From Haloechinothrix aidingensis (lineage in GTDB: Bacteria > Actinomycetota > Actinomycetes > Mycobacteriales > Pseudonocardiaceae), in contig NZ_JACCKD010000003.1 in NCBI RefSeq assembly GCF_013450155.1, positions 558,001-622,000 of the forward strand: DNA of 64,000 nucleotides, written 5' to 3'. Every line of letters starts with the position of its first letter. Position 1 is the first letter of the stretch. This document shows positions 45,043 to 54,080 of the stretch, in pieces. The notes beneath the pieces are model-generated. The model was not told where the DNA came from. It ran no database searches and saw nothing but the letters and a program-made list of their open reading frames with translations. The position numbers and the translations under genes are program-made.

Positions 45043-45468
45043 ACGGTCAGTGTTGCTGATCATGTCGAGCGACCCGGACCCGACCCGTGCGGCACCGGGT
45101 CGTACGAATCGCACCGGCGAGGCGACGCCGCGTACCGGGCATGCGTTGAGCGGAGGGTAACTTCGCACGCCACCGGGGCGTCCGTTCGCGGGCCGGTGCC
45201 CGCGCCGCGATACTGCCGCCGGGCGATCGCCCGCCTGCCGTCGCGAGCAGGTCACGCATCACCCCTGCCGGGCAGGGCCGCGCGGCGTCCCCGGTTCCGT
45301 GCCGAATTGGTTGCGTGAACCTACCCAGTCCGATCCGTATTGTTCTGCGGGTCCGCTTGCCGCAGGGTTGTCACGCCGATCGGAGATATCCCGATCGTCA
45401 CCGGAAAACCCCTGCACATGCCGTGCGCGACCACCTCGACGCGCGGCCCGACATCAGCGGAGACACGC
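45043..45468. promoter_or_regulatory. 426-bp divergent region between SodC-like and protease genes
   Basis: No gene is supported. A perfect inverted repeat CGATCGG-N7-CCGATCG lies at 45377-45397, 72 bases before the protease start, and could be an operator. A TATTGT box near 45348 is a possible -10. The in-frame extension of the protease to 45340 crosses this repeat and is rejected. Confidence 0.4.
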
Positions 45469-46605
45469 ATGAGACGGACACGTGTAGCCGGCATCACCGG
45501 CGCAATCGTGATGATCTTCGGTTCCCTCGCTACCGGTGCGATCCCGGCAGCGGCGGAATCGGCATCGACCCAGCCGGTCACCGGATCCGGCGCGACCCCG
45601 GCTGCCGGCGACGGCATCGTCGATGCCGTCCAGGAGGATCTCGGCACCACGGCGGAACGCGCCACCGAGATCCTCGCCGATCAGGCCGAGGCCGGCGTGC
45701 TCCGGTCCGCGCTCGACGACGCGCTCGGTCCGGACTTCGGCGGCGCGTACTACGACGAGAGCACCGGAGAGCTCTTCGCGGGCGTGACCGACCCGGCCAG
45801 GCTGGACACGGTGCGCGGGCTCGGCGCCGAGGGCGTCCTCGTCGAGTACAGCGCGGACCAGCTGGATGCGGCGGTGGACAAGCTGAACCGCCACGAGCGA
45901 CGGGCACCCGAGTCCGTGACCGGATGGGGAGTCGCTCCCACGACGAACTCGGTGACGGTCACCGTGCGGGACGGCGCCACGGACGAAGCCCGCTCGTACG
46001 TCCGCGAGGCAGGCGTCGACGCGGGTAAGGTTCGCTACGAGCACACCGCGGACGAACCGCGGCTGCTCAGCAACCTCCGCGGAGGCGACTCCTACAACAT
46101 GTCCAGGAGCCGTTGCTCGATCGGCTTCTCCGTGCAGGGCGGGTTCCTGTCCGCGGGCCACTGTCCCGCGCTTGGCGGCACCAGCCTGAGCAAGAACGGC
46201 CGCTACCTCGGCACAGCCACCTCGTACCGGTTCCCCGGAGCCGACTGGGCACTGGCACGGGTCACCAGTAGCTGGACCCCCACGCCTCAGGTCGCCGGTC
46301 TCGGCACCGTCCGCGGCGCGCAGGAGGCGCCGGTGGGTGCCAGGGCGTGCAAGTCGGGCTCGACATCCGGTGTGACATGCGGCGTCATCCAGGCCAAGAA
46401 CCGGACCGTCCGGTACTCGCAGGGCGCCGTGTACGGCCTGACGCAAACCACCATCCACGCGAGCCCCGGCGACTCCGGCGGGTCGGTCATGGCGGCAGGC
46501 GGCCAGGCACAGGGCATGGTCTCCGGAGGAAGTCAGTCCACAATGTATTTCGAGCCCGTACGGCGCGCGCTGCGGGCCACCGGCGCGCGGCTGGTCACCG
46601 GCTGA
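45469..46605 (+). CDS. Secreted trypsin-like serine protease with alpha-lytic-type propeptide
   Basis: 378 residues; GGAG seven bases before ATG 45469. Signal peptide to about AAAES, then a propeptide (to about residue 195) with the alpha-lytic/streptogrisin pattern (GGAYYDESTGELFAGVTDPARLDTV). Catalytic triad His231 (SAGHC), Asp259 (ADWALARV), Ser336 (PGDSGGSV), with Cys pairs typical of S1E proteases. The enzyme is secreted as a self-folding zymogen and degrades external protein. A hairpin follows. Confidence 0.95.
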   Translation: MRRTRVAGITGAIVMIFGSLATGAIPAAAESASTQPVTGSGATPAAGDGIVDAVQEDLGTTAERATEILADQAEAGVLRSALDDALGPDFGGAYYDESTGELFAGVTDPARLDTVRGLGAEGVLVEYSADQLDAAVDKLNRHERRAPESVTGWGVAPTTNSVTVTVRDGATDEARSYVREAGVDAGKVRYEHTADEPRLLSNLRGGDSYNMSRSRCSIGFSVQGGFLSAGHCPALGGTSLSKNGRYLGTATSYRFPGADWALARVTSSWTPTPQVAGLGTVRGAQEAPVGARACKSGSTSGVTCGVIQAKNRTVRYSQGAVYGLTQTTIHASPGDSGGSVMAAGGQAQGMVSGGSQSTMYFEPVRRALRATGARLVTG

Positions 46606-46619
46606 GCGTCACCCGCAGC

Positions 46620-46656
46620 GGCGGGGCATCCGCGCGCACACGCCGGGTGCCCCGCC
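46620..46656. terminator. Hairpin after the secreted protease gene
   Basis: 12-base arms with one mismatch (GGCGGGGCATCC / GGGTGCCCCGCC), 13-nt loop, 15 bases after the stop. Confidence 0.6.
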
Positions 46657-46658
46657 CC

Positions 46659-46693
46659 GCCGTGCCGCGCCGTGCCGCGCCGCGCCGCGCCGC
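46659..46693. repeat. Seven-unit 5-bp tandem repeat (GCCGY)
   Basis: Units read GCCGT, GCCGC, GCCGT, then GCCGC four times. The repeat is between the ends of two converging genes, just after the protease terminator. Confidence 0.85.
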
Positions 46694-46722
46694 GCGGACA
46701 CTGTTCGGCCGGGCGGTGGTGG

Positions 46723-49626
46723 CTAACGACGACGTAGTTCGAACCGCGATCGCACCCCGAGCTTGCGCAGTACCCGCGCCACGTGATGCTCGGCCGTGCG
46801 CGGGGACAGGAACAGCACCTCGGCGATCTCCCTGTTCGTCAGTCCCCGGCTGAGCAGGCCGGCGACCTCCTTCTCCCTGGGGGACAGTGCGTTGCCGTAG
46901 CCACGCCTCCCCCGGCGCGAGGCGACCACCCCGCCCGCGCTCCGGACCGCGCTGCGGCAACGAGCGGCATCCCTGGTAGCGCCGAGGGCCTCGAACGCCT
47001 CCGCGACAGCCGGGACCAGTTCGGTCGGCTGCCCGTCGCCCTCGGCGATCCGGCAGTACGCCGCGGACTCGGCCGCCACCGCCGCGTGATACGGAGCGGG
47101 TAGCTCCGCGTAGCGTTGCCGGGCACAGTCCAGGGCAGCCGCGGCCTCACGAGGCCGCCCGGTCCATCGCAACCGGCTACCCCGTGCCGCTACGGCGGCA
47201 GCGTGCGCCAGCGGGGCCTCCCGCCCTCGGATACCGCGCTCGAACTCGGAGCCCACCCGCTCCGCGGCACCGGGCCGACCCAGCTGTCCGAGCGACTCGG
47301 TCAGCACCGGCACGAGCGGCGCCGCCCAGACCCACACCCCCTTGCCATGCACCATCGACCACGCCCGCGACGCCACCTCGTAGGCAGCTTCGGGTTCCTG
47401 CCGGGACAGATGCATCCTGGCCAGCTCCGCGGTGGCGGCCAGCACGCGCGGGGTGTACGCGCGGGCGTCGGTCAGTCCCGCCGAACCGAGGTGGGTTGCC
47501 GCCGCGTCCCACTCCCCTTTCGCCACGGCCAGCGCGCCGTGCACCAGCGCCAGTTCGGTACGCACGACCTCGATATCCGCGCAACGCGCGGCGAGCTCGC
47601 CGCATCGCTCCGCGAGCCCGGTCCAGTTCCCGGTGAGCCAGTCGAGCCTGGCTTGCAACCCGCGACCGATGTCGATCATGAACGTGGCACATTCCTGAGC
47701 CTGCGCGAGCCGGAGACCGCTGTCCAGGAACCGCCGCGCGCGCCGTAGATGGCCGACCCAGGACAGCGCGTCGGCGAGGTAAAGGTGTGCCCGGGTGAGG
47801 TACTGATGCTCCTCGCCGGAGCGTGCCTGCGCCGGGAGCACGGCGATACGCTGCCAGATGTCCGGTGTGCCGATCTGGACGAGGTTCTGCAGCTGGTTGG
47901 CGAGCACGTTGGTCAGCGCGGGCCCATCCGGGAGCCGGCCGAGCTCGCGATCGACCCGGTTGATCCACTCGAGGTGGTCCTCCACCGGTGCCGAGCCGAC
48001 CTGAGCCTGCCCGAGTGCCGACATCGCCAGCAGCGCGTTCGGCGCGTCGTGCTCACGCAACTCGCGCACCGCTGTCCTGAGGTGGCTGCGACCGGCGGCC
48101 ACCAGCTCGGGTTTGCGCAGCATGACCACGCCGAGCCGGGTCCGGATCAGCCCGCGAGTAGCCACGGGCAGCCGCTCGTCGTCGAGGACCCGCTCGAGGA
48201 TCCCGGTGACATCGCACCTTCCCCTCGAGCACAGCGCGGCCTTGCTCAGCTTTCCCGCGAGGCGCACCCGCTGCGCGGCCGAGAGCGACGCCTCGGACAG
48301 CAGTTCGTGGAGGACCTCGGCGGCCGCGGTCGGCTCACCGATCTCGCGTGCCTGGTCGGCCGCTGCCTCGGCGGTCTCCACCCAGCGCCCGTAGTCCTCT
48401 GCGGCCCGGTAGTGCTCGGCGATCCACGCCAGCGGCACCGGGTCCATCCTCGTCAGTACGTCCGCCGCGCGCAGGTGCAGCTGCACGCGTTCCGGCCCGG
48501 GCAGCGCCTCGTAGACGGCTTGGCGCGCCAGCGCGTGCACGTACCCGTAACGGTTCCGGCTGGCCTCGACAAGCACGCCCGCGCGCAGGGCCTCCATCAG
48601 CGCCGCGGCGGTGCGTTTCCTCGACCGGCCGGTCATACCGCTGAGCAGCTCGATGTCCACCGGCTTGCCAAGCACCGCGACAGCCCGCGCCACGTGCAGG
48701 GCGGTCGCCGACAGTGGCGCCAGCCGCTCCTGCATCGCGTGACCGAGCAGTACCGGGACGCCGAGCGACTCGAGCAGCCGAACGGCCCCGGGCCCGTCGG
48801 TGTGGACCGGCCCGGCCGCTTCGCCGAGCGCGCGCAGCACTTCCTCGAGCACGAAGGGGATGCCCGCTGTCCGATCGTGCAGCTGGGTGAGCAGTTCCTC
48901 GGACTCGGCGTCCGGCCCGAGCGTGGCGCCGACCAGCTCGGCCACCTCGGCACGGCCCAGGCCTGCCAGCCGGACCACGGTACCGGTGACATCACGTCGC
49001 AGGCGGTACGCACTGCCCAGCGGACTTCCGTTGCCGCGATGATCCGCGCCGCGGTAGCTGATCACGACGGACAGGCGCTCGGGCATGGTGGCCGCGAGGA
49101 AGTTCAGCACGTCCCGGGTGCCGTCGTCCGCCCAGTGCGCGTCCTCGATGACCAGCAGCGTGCGCCCGCACGTCGCGAGGACGTCGCGCATCGCCCGGAA
49201 CAGCCGGTGCCGTTCCGCGCTGGGGTCGTCGAGCCGATCCGGGCAGGGCGGCAGGTAGGGCGCGAGCTCGGGCAGCAGCGGGCGCAAGGCCCCGGTCAGC
49301 GGGCTCAGCCGGGAGCAGCGGCGCAGCCGCTTCTCGACGGCCCGCAGCGCGTCGAGAAGCGGGCCGTAGGAACACGGTTCCCGGAACGGCTGACAGGCCC
49401 CGCTCAGCACGTTCCATGAGCTCAACGTCGGCAGCGCGCACAGCTCGTCGATCAGCCGGGTCTTGCCGATGCCGGCGTCCCCTTCGACGAGCGCGACCGA
49501 CGGAGGTGTGGTGACCGTGTCGAACAGCGCTCCCAGTTCGGCGGACCGGCCGACGAGCGGGAGCGGGCTGATGCGGGCCGACACTACCGGCCCCATCGTC
49601 GCGTGCTCGACGGGATGGGCTGACAT
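46723..49626 (-). CDS. Large LuxR-family ATPase regulator (LAL type)
   Basis: 967 residues from ATG 49626; longer in-frame options reach 49872 but are poorly conserved and lack sites. ATPase part near the N-terminus: Walker A GDAGIGKT (49-56) and Walker B TLLVIEDAHWAD. A long helical TPR-like middle follows. The C-terminal LuxR helix-turn-helix is LSPREKEVAGLLSRGLTNREIAEVLFLSPRTAEHHVARVLRKLG. Such proteins activate secondary metabolism or catabolic genes when bound to ATP and a ligand. No obvious target gene is adjacent except the unknown gene upstream. Confidence 0.92.
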   Translation of the reverse strand: MSAHPVEHATMGPVVSARISPLPLVGRSAELGALFDTVTTPPSVALVEGDAGIGKTRLIDELCALPTLSSWNVLSGACQPFREPCSYGPLLDALRAVEKRLRRCSRLSPLTGALRPLLPELAPYLPPCPDRLDDPSAERHRLFRAMRDVLATCGRTLLVIEDAHWADDGTRDVLNFLAATMPERLSVVISYRGADHRGNGSPLGSAYRLRRDVTGTVVRLAGLGRAEVAELVGATLGPDAESEELLTQLHDRTAGIPFVLEEVLRALGEAAGPVHTDGPGAVRLLESLGVPVLLGHAMQERLAPLSATALHVARAVAVLGKPVDIELLSGMTGRSRKRTAAALMEALRAGVLVEASRNRYGYVHALARQAVYEALPGPERVQLHLRAADVLTRMDPVPLAWIAEHYRAAEDYGRWVETAEAAADQAREIGEPTAAAEVLHELLSEASLSAAQRVRLAGKLSKAALCSRGRCDVTGILERVLDDERLPVATRGLIRTRLGVVMLRKPELVAAGRSHLRTAVRELREHDAPNALLAMSALGQAQVGSAPVEDHLEWINRVDRELGRLPDGPALTNVLANQLQNLVQIGTPDIWQRIAVLPAQARSGEEHQYLTRAHLYLADALSWVGHLRRARRFLDSGLRLAQAQECATFMIDIGRGLQARLDWLTGNWTGLAERCGELAARCADIEVVRTELALVHGALAVAKGEWDAAATHLGSAGLTDARAYTPRVLAATAELARMHLSRQEPEAAYEVASRAWSMVHGKGVWVWAAPLVPVLTESLGQLGRPGAAERVGSEFERGIRGREAPLAHAAAVAARGSRLRWTGRPREAAAALDCARQRYAELPAPYHAAVAAESAAYCRIAEGDGQPTELVPAVAEAFEALGATRDAARCRSAVRSAGGVVASRRGRRGYGNALSPREKEVAGLLSRGLTNREIAEVLFLSPRTAEHHVARVLRKLGVRSRFELRRR

Positions 49627-49744
49627 GGCTACGCGCTCACTCGAACAAGGTGCCACGACCCACCGTTCGGGCAATCCATCTCGACCACATCGCCTTCCCG
49701 AGCGATCCACCCCATACCGCGTGACCCACAGATCCATGGCGCGG

Positions 49745-49779
49745 TTCACTGAGTCTAGTGAAGCTTGCCTAACAGGCAA
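49745..49779. promoter_or_regulatory. Pair of inverted repeats upstream of the LuxR-ATPase gene
   Basis: TTCACT-N6-AGTGAA (49745-49762) is followed two bases later by TTGCCT-AAC-AGGCAA (49765-49779). Both are perfect. They lie in AT-richer DNA 119-153 bases in front of the chosen start. Confidence 0.45.
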
Positions 49780-49872
49780 CCCGACAGGAGAGTGAACAAT
49801 TACGGCGTGTAGCCGTTCTTCCGCGGTGTGGCCACGCATGCCGAACGGATCGCGTCCGGATCGGGACGGCAC

Positions 49873-50682
49873 TCAGCGCGGCGAGCCCGACCGCCGCTCG
49901 ACGGCGCCGATGCCCGCCCGGCACGAACGCTCGACCGCGCGGTGATTGCGGATCCGGCCCACGATCCCGAACGGCTCCAGCTCGAGACCCGGCTCGCCGC
50001 TTCCGTCGCTGACGGTGAACGTCTCCCCGTAGAGCGAGCCCCCGCGGTACCAGGGCTCCCAGCGCTCGAAGTCGGGGCTGTGCCGGTGCCCGTACACGTA
50101 AACCCGCGAACCGTCCCCGTCGAGCAGTCCGCCGTCACGCGGCAACACGTCGATGCGCTGAGCGGGCCGCACCGGCCACTCCCGGGCCGTCACCACCTCC
50201 ACGCACGGTCGTATGCCGTCCCGCCGCACCAGCAGCGCGTCCTCGGCGCGGGAGCGGGCGGGCACCGGCACGGCGGACTCGATCTCCACGACGGTGATCA
50301 GCACCCGCGGTACCCACCACCAGTTCTCCCGCCGCGCGAGCAGCCCCTCCGCGCGCAACCGCGTCGGCGGATGCTTGACGATCTCCTGCTCGAGCAGCTT
50401 GTCGGTAAAGATCGTTCCGTCCAGGTCGTGCCGCACGCTGACCCGGCCGGTAGCGGCCACGGCCGTCGCATCCTCCCCGAGCGTCCGGGTGTCGGTCACG
50501 CTTACCGCCACGCGCTCGGTCACGAGCGAGTCGACCGTGTCCAGATGCAGGTAGGGCAACGCCGCACACGGCATACCGTCCAGCTCGAGCGGCACGACCG
50601 GCAGGCCCACCGGGCCGCGCGGACCCAGCCAGGACAGCTCGGCGACAGTGGACCGCCGCCACACCGAGTTGAAGTCCGTCAC
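49873..50682 (-). CDS. Conserved protein of unknown function, possibly PNPOx/split-barrel-like
   Basis: 269 residues from GTG 50682, GGAGG about seven bases upstream. Composition is even and soluble, no membrane helix. It opens VWRRSTVAELSWLGPRGPVGLPVVPLEL and has LPYLHLDTVDSL, which recalls pyridoxamine-phosphate-oxidase-like flavin split barrels, but I cannot confirm this. The C-terminal ~40 residues are basic and rich in Arg. It is the nearest gene upstream of the LuxR-ATPase gene on the same strand. Confidence 0.65.
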   Translation of the reverse strand: MTDFNSVWRRSTVAELSWLGPRGPVGLPVVPLELDGMPCAALPYLHLDTVDSLVTERVAVSVTDTRTLGEDATAVAATGRVSVRHDLDGTIFTDKLLEQEIVKHPPTRLRAEGLLARRENWWWVPRVLITVVEIESAVPVPARSRAEDALLVRRDGIRPCVEVVTAREWPVRPAQRIDVLPRDGGLLDGDGSRVYVYGHRHSPDFERWEPWYRGGSLYGETFTVSDGSGEPGLELEPFGIVGRIRNHRAVERSCRAGIGAVERRSGSPR

Positions 50683-50851
50683 CTCGCCGTCCTCCCGTAT
50701 CCGGGTCCCGTGTCCAATGCCCGCATCGGACCGTGCCCGTCCGGCGCTACCCCGCCGACATCACCCGTATCCGTGTGGGCTCGCCCGCTCACACCATAGG
50801 GCGATGCGCGGGGCGCCGCGCTGCCGCCCGCCGAACGGCCCGGAAGCCCCT

Positions 50852-50879
50852 TTGACTGTCCGGCACCTCGTGCTAGGTT
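50852..50879 (+). promoter_or_regulatory. SigA-type promoter of the cstA operon
   Basis: TTGACT (50852-50857), 16-base spacer, TAGGTT (50874-50879). The start codon of cstA is 66 bases further on. Both boxes fit the housekeeping consensus well. Confidence 0.6.
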
Positions 50880-50944
50880 GCAGCGACTTCAACGATGCCT
50901 TGAAGCGGAGTTCGTGTACGTCAGGCTCTCGGAGGTACCGTCAG

Positions 50945-52711
50945 ATGCCCGCCGTCATCGTTCTGTTGGCCGTACTGGCCGTCTTCGCTGTCGGCTACCG
51001 CTACTACTCGGCATACCTCGCCAGAAGTGTGTACGCGCTCGACCCGTCCTATGTCACTCCGGCCCACCGCTACTCCGACGGCATCGACTTCGTCCCCACG
51101 AACAAGCACATCGTCTTCGCGCACCACTTCATCTCCGTGGCCGGTGCGGCGCCGATCGTGGGTCCCGCCATCGCGGTGTTCTGGGGATGGCTTCCCGCGC
51201 TGCTCTGGGTCGTACTCGGCACGGTCTTCGCGGCGGGCGCGCACGACTTCGGCGCCCTCGTCGTCTCCGTGCGGCACAAGGGGCGCAGCATCGGCACTCT
51301 GGCCAAGGACGTGATCAGCTCGCGCGCGCGGACACTGTTCCTGCTCATCATCTACTTCCTGGTCACCATGGTCAACGCGGTGTTCGCCGTGGTGATCGCG
51401 ACGCTGTTCGTGAACAACCCCGCTGCCGTGCTCCCCGTGCTGCTGACCATCCCCCTGGCCATCGGCGTCGGGCAGTACATCTACCGTAAGCGCACGGCCG
51501 CGCTGCTGCCCTCGGTGGTCGCGCTGCTGGTCGTCTACGCGTCCATCTGGCTCGGCCAGCACGTGCCGGTCTCGGTTGACCCGGTCGCCTCGGCGTTCGG
51601 GATCGAACCGCTCACCGTGTGGGTCGTGCTGGTGTTCGCCTACACGTTCTTCGCCTCCCGCCTTCCGGTGTGGGTGCTGCTGCAGCCGCGTGACTACATC
51701 AACCAGCAACAGATGGTCGTGGCGCTCGCCGTGATCGTGGTCGGCGTGATCATCGGCATGAACACGATCGCCGCTCCGGCCGTCACCGACGTCCCCGCCG
51801 ACTCACCACCGTGGTTCCCACTGCTGTTCATCACGATCGCCTGTGGTGCCATCTCCGGGTTCCACAGCCTGGTCTCGTCGGGGACGACGGCCAAGCAGCT
51901 CGACAAGGAGAGCGACGCGCGCTACGTCGGGTATCTCGGCGCGGTCGGCGAGGGCACGCTCGCGCTGTGCTCCATCCTCGCCTGCACCGCGGGCGTCGTG
52001 GCGCTCTCCGCGACGCCGGCCTCCGACTGGCAGGCACGCTACGCCGACTGGCAGACCGCCTCGGACGGCGCGCTCGGCACCTTCACCCGGGGGGTGGCAG
52101 GCTTCGCCGAGAACCTCGGGGTGCCCCTGGCTACCGGGACCGTGTTCGCGGCGGTCGTGGTGATCAGCTTCGCCGCGACGAGCCTGGACACCGCGGTGCG
52201 CCTGCAACGCTATATCGTGCAGGAGATCGCCGAGATCGTCGGGATCCGCCCGCTCGCGCGCAACCTCACGCTGGCCACGGCCGTGGCGCTGAGCCTGCCG
52301 ATCGTTCTCGCGCTGCTGCCGGGGAACTTCGCGTTCGGCACGCTGTGGCAGCTGTTCGGCACCACCAACCAGCTCACCGCGGGCCTCGCCCTCGCGGTGA
52401 TCGCGGTATGGGTGACCAAGCGCCGTCGCAACCCGGTCGTGATTCTCGTGCCGCTGGTCTTCCTGGTGGCGATGACCTCCTGGGCGCTGGTCATCCAGCT
52501 CATCGAGTTCGCGACCCACGAGGACCCGCTGCAGGTCTTCCTGCTCGCCCCGCTGGATGCGATCATCTTCGTGCTCGCCATCTGGCTGATCGTCGAGGCC
52601 GCCGTCGCACTGCGCGCGGCTTGGGCAGGGCGTACGTCGCCGGACGAGCACGGTGACGGGCTCACCGAGGTCGAGGCGCCGGCAGCGGACCCGGAACGCG
52701 ATGAACGCTGA
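50945..52711 (+). CDS. cstA: CstA-family peptide/pyruvate transporter
   Basis: 588 residues; GGAGGT precedes ATG 50945, and longer frames lack one. About sixteen membrane helices. CstA signatures: TPAHRYSDGIDFVPTNKHIVFAHHFISVAGAAPIVGPAIAVFWGWLPA near the start and GFHSLVSSGTTAKQLDKESDARYVGYLGAVGEG in the middle. Relatives import pyruvate or peptides. It is first in a three-gene operon whose next start codon lies within its end. Confidence 0.95.
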   Translation: MPAVIVLLAVLAVFAVGYRYYSAYLARSVYALDPSYVTPAHRYSDGIDFVPTNKHIVFAHHFISVAGAAPIVGPAIAVFWGWLPALLWVVLGTVFAAGAHDFGALVVSVRHKGRSIGTLAKDVISSRARTLFLLIIYFLVTMVNAVFAVVIATLFVNNPAAVLPVLLTIPLAIGVGQYIYRKRTAALLPSVVALLVVYASIWLGQHVPVSVDPVASAFGIEPLTVWVVLVFAYTFFASRLPVWVLLQPRDYINQQQMVVALAVIVVGVIIGMNTIAAPAVTDVPADSPPWFPLLFITIACGAISGFHSLVSSGTTAKQLDKESDARYVGYLGAVGEGTLALCSILACTAGVVALSATPASDWQARYADWQTASDGALGTFTRGVAGFAENLGVPLATGTVFAAVVVISFAATSLDTAVRLQRYIVQEIAEIVGIRPLARNLTLATAVALSLPIVLALLPGNFAFGTLWQLFGTTNQLTAGLALAVIAVWVTKRRRNPVVILVPLVFLVAMTSWALVIQLIEFATHEDPLQVFLLAPLDAIIFVLAIWLIVEAAVALRAAWAGRTSPDEHGDGLTEVEAPAADPERDER

Positions 52712-53018
52712 CGCCCCGCGGTCGCGCACCCGCAAGCAGGTCACGGCCCGGGCACGCGCGTTGCTCACCCGCGCGTGGCGCAAGGCCGAGGAAGCGTTCG
52801 ACGCGGTCTTCGCCGCGCGCTGGGGCAGCGCACTGCGGCGTGACGCGCGGGACCAGTCCGACACCCTGCGTGCGCTGGTGCTACTGGAGGCCCTGGGGGT
52901 GGACAACCCGGTCGGCTACGAGACGCTGGAGCTCATCCCCTACGTTGTCGCCGACATCCATGACTGGCACCGGCGCATGGGGCACGAGGAGCTCGGCGAA
53001 CCGGGAGTGTGCTGTTGA
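52701..53018 (+). CDS. Small protein ending in Cys-Cys (cory-CC-star type)
   Basis: 105 residues; ATG 52701 overlaps the cstA stop by 11 bases. Basic N-terminus (SRTRKQVTARARALLTRAWRKAEEAFDAVF), then a helical segment with SDTLRALVLLEALGVDNPVGYETLELIPYVVADIHDWH. It ends GEPGVCC, two cysteines before the stop, the feature for which the family is named. No membrane helix or known catalytic site. Its gene is always, as far as I recall, beside a CstA or ArsA-like gene, here both. Confidence 0.8.
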   Translation: MNADAPRSRTRKQVTARARALLTRAWRKAEEAFDAVFAARWGSALRRDARDQSDTLRALVLLEALGVDNPVGYETLELIPYVVADIHDWHRRMGHEELGEPGVCC

Positions 53019-53971
53019 CGCAGGTGGCGACCGCGGGCGGCGCCCCACCCATCGTCATCATCGGCGGCAAGGGCGGCGTCGGCAAGACGACGGTCGCCGC
53101 CGCGACAGCACTCGCCCTCGCGGATGCCGGGCGACGCACGCTCGTGCTGTCCACCGATCCGGCGCACTCGCTCGGCGACGCCCTGGCGAGCCGGCTCGCC
53201 GACCGCCCGCGGCGGGTCGCTCCGCAGCTGTGGGCGGCCGAACCGGACGCGGACGCCGCCGTACGAGCCAGGGTCGACCAGGTAACCGACGACGCCTATG
53301 CCGCACTGCCCCGTAAGATCATGCCGGCCGTGCAGCGGCACCTGGAGACGGCGTCCAACGCTCCCGGCATGACCGAGTCCGCGCTCAACGACCTGTTCAT
53401 CGAGTACCTCGGACGCGTACCGCGGGACTGGGACCACCTCGTGGTGGACAGCGCTCCCACCGGGCACCTGCTGCGCATGCTCGAGCTGCCCAGCTTGCTG
53501 GCCCCGTGGGTGCGCGGGCTCGCCAGGCAACGCGAGCGGGCCGTCGACGCCGACCGGTTCGCCACCGGTGTACTGGGCACGGCCGACGAGGCGGACGACC
53601 CGTTACTCGCGCGGCTGCACGCAAGGAGACGGAGGCTCGAGGGGGCAGCGGACCGGCTTCGCACGGAGGCCACAGTGCACCTGGTCGTGCTGGCCCGCCG
53701 CATGGTTCTCGCCGAGAGTGCTCGCTCGGCGACGTCGCTGACCTCGGCAGGATTCGTCCTCGGCGACGCCGTACTGAACCACGTACCATCCGAATCGGAC
53801 AGTACGTGGAGCCAGCTGGTACGCGAGCAGCTCGGCGTGCCCGGAGTGGTCGAGCTCGCCGCGGCCGACGCCGAGCCGATCGGCCCGGAACGACTGCGCG
53901 CGCTGGGAGTTGCTCTGACCGAGGGAGGGTTCCCGTGCGGCGATCACCGCACGAGTACAACGAATAGATAG
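53015..53971 (+). CDS. ArsA/Get3-like P-loop ATPase
   Basis: 318 residues. TTG 53015 overlaps the previous stop (TTGA) and has GGAG seven bases upstream; GTG 53009 is the alternative. Deviant Walker A GGKGGVGKTT, and switch DPAHSLGDAL and DSAPTGHLLRML are as in ArsA/Get3. The usual arsenite Cys triad is not evident, so an anion pump is unlikely. It may serve as ATP-driven chaperone of the CC-star protein or CstA. The final ~15 residues are basic and Thr-rich. Confidence 0.88.
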   Translation: MTQVATAGGAPPIVIIGGKGGVGKTTVAAATALALADAGRRTLVLSTDPAHSLGDALASRLADRPRRVAPQLWAAEPDADAAVRARVDQVTDDAYAALPRKIMPAVQRHLETASNAPGMTESALNDLFIEYLGRVPRDWDHLVVDSAPTGHLLRMLELPSLLAPWVRGLARQRERAVDADRFATGVLGTADEADDPLLARLHARRRRLEGAADRLRTEATVHLVVLARRMVLAESARSATSLTSAGFVLGDAVLNHVPSESDSTWSQLVREQLGVPGVVELAAADAEPIGPERLRALGVALTEGGFPCGDHRTSTTNR

Positions 53972-54080
53972 CGACCTCGCTGGTGATCTGCCGCACACGC
54001 CGGTATGTGTCGTAGAGTCACAGGATCACCTCGGTGAGTGCACAACCGTGCTGAGCGTACAGCGGTGTTGGGAGGCTGTG

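Noticed and set aside
47749-49419. 556-residue plus-strand frame opposite the LuxR-ATPase gene
   Set aside because: Shadow of the regulator gene; no domain, no ribosome site.
49627-49872. 82-residue N-terminal extension of the LuxR-ATPase
   Set aside because: It would cover the paired inverted repeats and AT-rich promoter-like DNA, and has no conserved sequence before MSAHPVEHATMGPVV.
53015-53971. Arsenite efflux ATPase
   Set aside because: P-loop and switch motifs fit ArsA/Get3, but the arsenite cysteines and an ArsB partner are not seen.
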